Below are positions 13,321 through 18,138 of a DNA stretch of 18,138 nt, piece after piece (the first letter of the stretch is position 1; each line of letters starts with the position of its first letter). The notes beneath the pieces are model-generated. The model saw only the letters and a program-made list of their open reading frames with translations, ran no database searches and was not told the DNA's origin. The translations under genes and the position numbers were made by a program. This DNA comes from an uncultured Oscillospiraceae bacterium (lineage in GTDB: Bacteria; Bacillota_A; Clostridia; Oscillospirales; Oscillospiraceae), in NCBI GenBank assembly GCA_900769845.1, contig CAAGIF010000227.1, forward strand, positions 1 through 18,138, in the 5' to 3' direction.

Positions 13321-14001
13321 ATGAAAAAATGGACTATCGCGCTGCTGTGCCTGTGCATCTGCAGCTTGCTCATCTCCTGCTCCCGCAGGCAAGAAGATAT
13401 CCCTCTGGTTCCCGCGACGAAGCCGGATTCTTCCCAGATTGCCGGCGATTCCCAGAGGGAAACCGAAATCCCCACTGAGACTTCTACCCAGGCGCCTACC
13501 GAAGAACCCACCGAAGTCCCTGCCGAAGTTCCCACCGAGGCTCCTACCCAGGCGCCTACGGAAGAGCCCACCGAAGCGCCCACGGAGGAACCCACCACAG
13601 CTCCCACCGAAACAGCGGAAATTTCTGTTGGTCAGAAGGTTGCAGATCTTGCCATCGCGCAGCTGGGTAAACCCTATGATTACGGCGGATCTGGCCCCGA
13701 GGCCTTCGATGTTTCCGGTCTGATCTACTACTGCTTCAAGGAAAACGAGATCAAAACTCCCCGCACAGTCAAGGAGCTGGCCTCCTTCGGCAAGGAGATC
13801 AGCAAGGAAGAACTGCTTCCCGGCGATGCTGTATTCTTCTACAGCAGCGAACCGGGCAAGGTTCAGTACGGCGGTATTTACATCGGCGGCGGTAAATTCA
13901 TTGCCGCCCGCAACGGCGACAAGCCCGTCAGCGAAATGGATCTGAACAGCAGCTATTTCTCCGAGCGTTTTATCTGCGCCCGCCGGTATTGGGAAGAGTA
14001 A
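13321..14001 (+). CDS. Lipoprotein with Pro/Thr/Glu-rich stalk and inactive NlpC/P60 domain
   Basis: A 226-residue lipoprotein precursor: signal peptide with lipobox LLISC (Cys20), a stalk of PTE-type repeats (about 47-98) that would span the cell wall, and a C-terminal NlpC/P60 domain (about 103-226). In active family members, peptidoglycan endopeptidases, the motifs are FDCSG, then HVGIY, then FIHA. Here they read AFDVSGLIYYCFK, QYGGIYIGGG and KFIAARNG. The catalytic Cys is Val131, the first His position is Tyr183 and the second is Ala195. The fold signature is otherwise well kept (GKPYDYGGSGP, LPGDAVFFY), so this is a pseudoenzyme, perhaps a wall-binding or regulatory protein. ATG at 13321 has GGAG eight bases upstream; a GTG at 13312 overlaps that site. 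Confidence 0.9.
   Translation: MKKWTIALLCLCICSLLISCSRRQEDIPLVPATKPDSSQIAGDSQRETEIPTETSTQAPTEEPTEVPAEVPTEAPTQAPTEEPTEAPTEEPTTAPTETAEISVGQKVADLAIAQLGKPYDYGGSGPEAFDVSGLIYYCFKENEIKTPRTVKELASFGKEISKEELLPGDAVFFYSSEPGKVQYGGIYIGGGKFIAARNGDKPVSEMDLNSSYFSERFICARRYWEE
13459..13614 (+). repeat. In-frame repeats coding for the PTE stalk
   Basis: About 50 codons of Pro-Thr-Glu and Ala-Pro-Thr units. The nine-residue unit QAPTEEPTE occurs twice, 60 bases apart, with mostly silent differences, which suggests expansion of a short in-frame unit. Such tracts vary in length between strains. Confidence 0.8.
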
Positions 14002-14036
14002 AAAACAACACCCCGCATCCCATGGGATGCGGGGTG
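14001..14036. terminator. Terminator of lgt (28-bp perfect palindrome)
   Basis: CACCCCGCATCCC (14009-14021) and its exact inverse (14024-14036) form a 13-bp stem around AT. On the minus strand it is followed by TTGTTTTTT, so it ends the lgt operon. On the plus strand the T-run is missing, so stopping the lipoprotein gene would be less efficient. Confidence 0.85.
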
Positions 14037-14043
14037 AAATCGT

Positions 14044-14883
14044 TTATTCCGGAGTTTTCTCTGCCTTTTCTGCATTGACAAACAGATTCTTGGGGTCATG
14101 GGGCCGGAACATCTGCCACAGCAGCACTGCCACAGCAGAGAAACAGCTTACCGCAGCCAGAACCTGGCTGACCCGGAAATTGCCCCAGTAGAGGCTGTCC
14201 GTCCGAAGTCCCTCGATCAGCGCCCGGCCCAGACCGTACCAAGCGGCATAACCCAGAGCGATCTGCCCGTCGTACCTGCGCTTTTTGGAGAGGAAGTGCA
14301 GCAGAACAAAACCTGCCGCATTCCACAGGGATTCATAGAGGAAAGTGGGATGCACATAGGTCACTACGCCGGTGGCTCTGTGCATCAGTCCCATTCTGAG
14401 AAAACTGTCGGTTTCCGCGCCGAAGGCTTCCCGGTTGAAGAAATTGCCCCAACGGCCTACGGATTGTCCGATGAGGAAGCCAAGGGAAACCATGTCCAGC
14501 ATGGCGCCCAGGCGAATCTTCTTGATCCGGCAGAACACCACCACGCCCAGAATCGCGCCCAGAACACCGCCGTAAATGGCAAGGCCGCCCTCCCAGATGT
14601 AGAGGATGCTGATGGGGTTATCCCGGTACAGATCCCAGGAGAATACGCAGTAATAAAGTCTCGCGCACACAATAGCGAAGGGAGTGATCCAGAGCACGCC
14701 GTCGATGATATCATCCTCCCGCAGGCCGAACCGGGGGCTTCTGCGGCAGGCGTACACCACAGCAGTGATCAGTCCCACAGCAATAATCAGACCGTAAAAA
14801 TGAATGGTCAGCGGACCCAGGGTAAAGAAGCTGGGCGGGTCAATTTGGATACCAAAGGAAGGGAAGGATATTTCCGTATACAT
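14044..14883 (-). CDS. lgt: Prolipoprotein diacylglyceryl transferase
   Basis: Lgt moves a diacylglyceryl group from phosphatidylglycerol to the lipobox Cys of exported lipoproteins, such as TrpX and the NlpC/P60-like lipoprotein encoded nearby. The 279-residue product has seven hydrophobic segments. The family motifs are IHFYGLIIAVGL (27-38), IWEGGLAIYGGVLGA (96-110), and the signature QSVGRWGNFFNREAFG (140-155) with its essential Arg and Asn residues; the H-x-T-F-L-Y-E-S motif HPTFLYESLWN follows. The length is normal. Its start codon directly follows the stop codon of the M16 gene with no gap, with AGGAGG eight bases upstream, so it is the last gene of the M16 operon. Confidence 0.97.
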   Translation of the reverse strand: MYTEISFPSFGIQIDPPSFFTLGPLTIHFYGLIIAVGLITAVVYACRRSPRFGLREDDIIDGVLWITPFAIVCARLYYCVFSWDLYRDNPISILYIWEGGLAIYGGVLGAILGVVVFCRIKKIRLGAMLDMVSLGFLIGQSVGRWGNFFNREAFGAETDSFLRMGLMHRATGVVTYVHPTFLYESLWNAAGFVLLHFLSKKRRYDGQIALGYAAWYGLGRALIEGLRTDSLYWGNFRVSQVLAAVSCFSAVAVLLWQMFRPHDPKNLFVNAEKAEKTPE

Positions 14884-16167
14884 TTACAAAACCTCCTTAA
14901 TGGGATTCACGATTCCCCGGACGCAGCGCTGTTTCTGCACGACCCGTCCCAGGAATTCTGTCAGATCCTCCGGACGGATGCTCCGGTAGATCCGCGGAAA
15001 GTCAAAATAGTCAAAATCGGAGAAATGGTAGGCGCAAAGCCGGAAGCAGGTAGAGCTGAAGCTATCCAGATCCCGGATGCGGCGGCCAAAGGCGCTGCGC
15101 TTCATCCGCAGGAAGTCCTCCTCAGGGATGCCGTCCCGGAGGATTTCCTTTGCCCGGGTCACGATGGCATCCCGGACCGCATCGGTATGCCAGCTGTCAC
15201 CGGAACAGAGCAGCATCGCCATGCCGTCCACCGTTTCGAAGCCGCCGCCGAAGGATGAGTCGATAAGTCCCTTTTCATACAGATCCAGATACAGCGCCGA
15301 GGATTCGCCGAACAGCGCCTCCGCCGCCAGATCGGCAACGATCTCCTGGCGGATGGCGGACTCTCCCTTGTCCAGAGGTTCGCATTTGAAGCCGATCTGG
15401 AACATGGGCATGGCAACCTCCATTTCCATCTCTCCGCCGCCGCTGACGGAGGCCATATCCTCTGTCCAGTTGCGGAGCTTCTCGCCCACGGGCCTGTTTT
15501 CGCCGCCCAGAACCTGAAGGGCAATCTCCGCAACCCGATCCGGATCCACATCGCCGATGACGCACAGGATCATATTGCCAGGGTTGTAAAACGCCCGGTG
15601 GCAGCGGTAAAGGATCTCCGGGGTGATCTCCCGGATGGTTTCCGAGGTTCCCAGAATGGGCACCCGGATGGGGTGCTCGCGATACATGCTCCGCATCAGC
15701 GCTTCAAATAGCTGGCTGTCCGGGGCATCCTCATTCATGCCGATCTCCTGATCGATGATGCCCATTTCCTTTTTGACACTTTCTTCCGTGAAATAGGGCG
15801 TGGACACAAACTCCAGCAGCAGAGTCAGCGCCTTCTCAAAATTCTCCGTGCAGGAGATATAATAGGCGGTCAGATCATAGCTGGTAAAGGCATTGGTCAT
15901 AGCTCCCAGAGCCGCCAGTTCAGCAGATACATCCCGGCCCCCGGGCATATCAAACATCTTATGCTCCAGGAAGTGGGCCACACCCGCCGGGGCGTGGATC
16001 CGCTCTCCCTCCAGCAGGAAATCCGTATGGATGGAGCCAAAGTCCGTAACAAAATACGCCAGCTTCTTGGAAAATCCCGGTCTGGGCAGCACGCACACCG
16101 TCAGGCCGTTGGACAGCTTCTCTTTGTAGAGAACTTCCCCCAGCTCACCGTACTGACAGTTCTTCAT
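14884..16167 (-). CDS. M16 zinc metallopeptidase, active subunit (YfmH-like)
   Basis: A 427-residue pitrilysin-family peptidase. The inverted zinc motif HFLEH is at 65-69 (His65, Glu68 and His69), followed by the second acidic part MGIIDQEIGMNEDAP (135-149) that carries the third zinc ligand. The N-terminal M16 domain spans about 20-190, and the partner domain with ITPEILYRCHRAFYNPGNM spans about 180-400. It has no signal peptide and is cytosolic. Its arrangement with a second M16 gene of the inactive type matches the pair linked in B. subtilis (ymfF/ymfH) to EF-P 5-aminopentanol modification; that role here is inferred from homology and pairing. It overlaps the partner gene by four bases (ATGA). 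Confidence 0.93.
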   Translation of the reverse strand: MKNCQYGELGEVLYKEKLSNGLTVCVLPRPGFSKKLAYFVTDFGSIHTDFLLEGERIHAPAGVAHFLEHKMFDMPGGRDVSAELAALGAMTNAFTSYDLTAYYISCTENFEKALTLLLEFVSTPYFTEESVKKEMGIIDQEIGMNEDAPDSQLFEALMRSMYREHPIRVPILGTSETIREITPEILYRCHRAFYNPGNMILCVIGDVDPDRVAEIALQVLGGENRPVGEKLRNWTEDMASVSGGGEMEMEVAMPMFQIGFKCEPLDKGESAIRQEIVADLAAEALFGESSALYLDLYEKGLIDSSFGGGFETVDGMAMLLCSGDSWHTDAVRDAIVTRAKEILRDGIPEEDFLRMKRSAFGRRIRDLDSFSSTCFRLCAYHFSDFDYFDFPRIYRSIRPEDLTEFLGRVVQKQRCVRGIVNPIKEVL

Positions 16168-17429
16168 GCCCCCACCCCCTTCAAAAAGAAACCGGTATGC
16201 CGCTTCAGTGTCCGGGCTGCCGCCGCCACCTGCTCCGGTGTGACCCGGGCGATGGCATCCATATACTGCAGGGGTGTCAGACCCATGCCGCTGATGGCAG
16301 CGGTGGCATAATACCCTTCAATGGATCCGGGGGCATCATGGGTCCCCCGGAGGGAGGACAGCAGTGCTTCCCGGGCGGCCTGCATTTCCTCATTCGTTAT
16401 TTTCCCGTCGCAGATGTCCTGCAATTGTCTTGCAATCTCCCGGCGGGTCTGCTGCTCCTTGTCAAAATCGATCCCCGCAGATACGGTAACGATACCCTTG
16501 GAGCCGTAATAACCGGAGCCAATGGCATAGCAAAGACTCATTTTCTCCCGGATGTTCACAAAAAGCTTGGAGGTCATTCCTGCGCCGAAAACGGTATTCA
16601 TCATCTGCATGGCAACAAATTCCGAATCCCGGTTGGTAATGGGTGTCACATAACCAAGGCACAGCTTGCCCTGGGTCACATCCATCTCCTCAGAAAACTC
16701 GCCGCCCCCCATGTCCCGGAAAGCGCTCTGGGGGGAGAGAGGAATGTAGTTCCTTTCAATGCCTTGGAATATGGGCATCAGCTGCCGGGCGACCTCCTCT
16801 GCCTGGCCGCTGCCCACATAAAAAAGATCGATACGGCTTTCCTTCAAAATAGTTTGATAGTGATTCCATGCCTGAACCGGATCAATGGCAGCCACATCTT
16901 CTTTTTCGCCCAATCTGGGAATCCCAAAGGAATCCCCCCGGCACATGGTTCGCAGCAGGCTGTTCATGGCGTAGGCCCGCTTGTCATTCAGTTCGGACTC
17001 GATGGTGGCAACCAGGTTCTTCTTCTCGCTTTCCACAAAGCTGGGGCTGAAGCCCCCATCCTCCGTTACCGGCTCCAGCAGGATCTCCCGGAGAAAGTCC
17101 AGCATGGGGATTAGCACCCGGTCGCCGTTCAGGGCAAACCGGTCTTCCATAAAGCTGCAGAAAAGGCCAACACTCTGGTAGTCGCCGATCCGGCGGACCA
17201 GGGTTCCCACAGACGCGCCGTAAAGTTCGTCCAGCCGCAGGGTGATGGCCCGCAGATCGCTGTGATGTTTCGTGCCCCGGAGCAGCACCGCCGGAATCAG
17301 GGCGTTGATATGCGCCTCCTCCCGGTTCATGGGCCGCAGGATCTGAAAGCTGAGGCAGCCCTGCTTGAACCGGTCGGCTCCTACACACCGGAGCGTCACT
17401 CCGGGGATTAATTCTATGGTTGTGATCAT
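16164..17429 (-). CDS. M16-family protein lacking the zinc motif (YfmF-like)
   Basis: A 421-residue M16-fold protein. Where HxxEH should be, the sequence reads LLRGTKHHSDLRAITLRLDELYGASV (49-74). The second zinc-ligand region is also lost, so it cannot hydrolyse peptides. The C-terminal half keeps the substrate-contacting features of the fold (NTVFGAGMTSKLFVNIREKMSLCYAI, 284-309, close to the R-Y pair region). Active and inactive M16 proteins work as heterodimers in mitochondrial processing peptidase and in the bacterial YfmF/YfmH pair, so it is probably the partner of the next gene. The start at 17429 has AGGAG seven bases upstream; it is the first gene of the operon ending with lgt. Confidence 0.9.
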   Translation of the reverse strand: MITTIELIPGVTLRCVGADRFKQGCLSFQILRPMNREEAHINALIPAVLLRGTKHHSDLRAITLRLDELYGASVGTLVRRIGDYQSVGLFCSFMEDRFALNGDRVLIPMLDFLREILLEPVTEDGGFSPSFVESEKKNLVATIESELNDKRAYAMNSLLRTMCRGDSFGIPRLGEKEDVAAIDPVQAWNHYQTILKESRIDLFYVGSGQAEEVARQLMPIFQGIERNYIPLSPQSAFRDMGGGEFSEEMDVTQGKLCLGYVTPITNRDSEFVAMQMMNTVFGAGMTSKLFVNIREKMSLCYAIGSGYYGSKGIVTVSAGIDFDKEQQTRREIARQLQDICDGKITNEEMQAAREALLSSLRGTHDAPGSIEGYYATAAISGMGLTPLQYMDAIARVTPEQVAAAARTLKRHTGFFLKGVGA

Positions 17430-17488
17430 GGCGTACTCCTAATCGGCAAAAGAAAACCGTGTTTCTCAGCCGGTGAAAATTTATCCCT

Positions 17489-17517
17489 ATTATATACTAT
17501 CTTTTCCGAAATTCCTA
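17489..17517 (-). promoter_or_regulatory. Possible promoter of the M16-lgt operon
   Basis: A perfect TATAAT (17489-17494, minus strand) lies about 60 bases before the start codon. The -35 position at 17-base spacing, TAGGAA (17512-17517), is poor, so strength is uncertain. Confidence 0.5.
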
Positions 17518-17548
17518 GTCCGTCATAAAAAATTAAGAGTTTTACCAG

Positions 17549-17577
17549 TTGTTATTTTTCCGTTTCTGCGGTACAAT
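17549..17577 (+). promoter_or_regulatory. Promoter of prmA
   Basis: TTGTTA (17549-17554) and TACAAT (17572-17577) are 17 bases apart; transcription would start about 30 bases before the start codon. It diverges from the M16 operon promoter. Confidence 0.7.
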
Positions 17578-17615
17578 GTAGAAAATATCGGCATTCTTTT
17601 AAGGAGGAACCGGCT

Positions 17616-18138
17616 ATGGCATGGCTGGAAATCACCATCGATACCGGAACAGCGCCCGTCGCGTCCGTGGCAGCTGCACTGACCGCCCAGGGGTTTGAAG
17701 AGCTTGTGATCGAAGATCAGCAGGAATTCGAGTCCTTTCTGGAGGACAACCGGGATTACTGGGATTATATCGACGAGGAGCTTCAGCAGAGCCTCCAGGG
17801 TCTTTCCCGGATCAAGCTGTATTTGGAAGAAACCGACACCCTCAGCCGCAGCCGGTTGGAGGAGATCGCCAAAAAGATGAACCTTTCCCTGCAGCTCAGT
17901 CCTCTCCCCGATACCGACTGGGAAGAAAGCTGGAAGGATAATTACCCCAATGTGGAGGTGGGTTCCAAACTCATCGTCGTACCCTACTGGCAGGCCGACC
18001 AAACCGGCGGCCGGATTCCCGTGATCCTGGATCCCGGCCTGACCTTCGGCACCGGCGCCCACCCCTCCACCCAAATGGTGCTGGAGGCCATGGAGCAGAC
18101 CATAAAGCCCGGTGCGGTATGCGTGGATCTGGGCAGCG
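17616..18138 (+). CDS. prmA: Ribosomal protein L11 methyltransferase, N-terminal part (runs off the window)
   Basis: PrmA methylates lysines of ribosomal protein L11 using S-adenosylmethionine, in the cytosol. The first 174 residues are present: the L11-recognition domain (MAWLEITIDT to about residue 95), then the linker SPLPDTDWEESWKDNYPNVEVGSKLIVVPYW and the family motif DPGLTFGTGAHPSTQ (139-153). The SAM-binding motif I starts at VDLGS, where the window ends. The start at 17616 has AAGGAGG eight bases upstream. About 310 residues are expected for the complete protein. Confidence 0.96.
   Translation, partial: MAWLEITIDTGTAPVASVAAALTAQGFEELVIEDQQEFESFLEDNRDYWDYIDEELQQSLQGLSRIKLYLEETDTLSRSRLEEIAKKMNLSLQLSPLPDTDWEESWKDNYPNVEVGSKLIVVPYWQADQTGGRIPVILDPGLTFGTGAHPSTQMVLEAMEQTIKPGAVCVDLGS

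Noticed and set aside
13218..13607. Gly/Ser/Val-rich repeat protein on the minus strand
   Set aside because: It is the complement of the PTE stalk codons; the repetitive look comes only from the sense-strand repeats.
13459..13614. CRISPR-like repeat
   Set aside because: Units are short, in frame, have no spacers of constant length, and encode a protein stalk.
13321..17429. Lipoprotein-lgt-M16 functional cluster including the NlpC/P60 gene
   Set aside because: The lipoprotein gene is on the opposite strand with its own promoter and converges on the lgt terminator; adjacency alone does not show a link.

Overview
The window looks like chromosomal DNA of a Gram-positive anaerobe of the Bacillota, class Clostridia, probably a gut member of the Oscillospirales. 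The evidence is a pyruvate phosphate dikinase, LexA, a T-box riboswitch in front of a tryptophan-type ABC transporter, a paired M16 peptidase operon of the YfmF/YfmH kind, a CGAxxG redox protein, strong AGGAGG ribosome-binding sites and sigma-A promoters with 17-base spacers. The lineage below class is inferred from overall feel, not from a marker gene.

Layout. 1-1610 (minus): the 5' part of ppdK, then lexA, each with its own promoter. 1842-2664 (plus): a degenerate ferritin-like protein, a bidirectional terminator, a remnant of an XRE regulator (minus), and a small cysteine-rich protein starting at TTG. 2716-2972 (minus): tRNA-Met and tRNA-Glu, directly abutting, with a consensus promoter and a terminator. 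3032-4379 (plus): a small membrane protein of the putative ABC-transporter type IV family and a membrane-anchored metallophosphoesterase. 4408-6155 (minus): a two-gene glycan module (initiating sugar-phosphate transferase and GT4 glycosyltransferase). 6284-6739 (plus): an S24/S26 peptidase with Ser and His, divergent from the glycan module. 6828-10068 (minus): a large membrane alpha/beta hydrolase with an operator-like palindrome in its promoter, a C39-like cysteine protease and a CGAxxG redox protein.

10164-13228 (plus): a complete T-box leader with a UGG specifier followed by trpX, trpY and trpZ, a predicted tryptophan importer that is switched on when uncharged tRNA-Trp builds up. 13321-14001 (plus): a lipoprotein with a Pro/Thr/Glu-rich stalk and an NlpC/P60 domain that has lost its catalytic residues. 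14044-17429 (minus): a tightly coupled operon of an inactive M16 protein, an active M16 protein and lgt (lipoprotein lipidation). 17616 to the end (plus): the start of prmA.

Most of this is ordinary housekeeping DNA. The parts most worth a second look are the NlpC/P60 pseudoenzyme lipoprotein, the hydrolase gene with its palindrome between -35 and -10, the cysteine-rich small gene beside a broken regulator, and the redox protein/cysteine protease pair. I found no CRISPR array, insertion sequence, integrase or phage gene, and no clear new multi-gene system.
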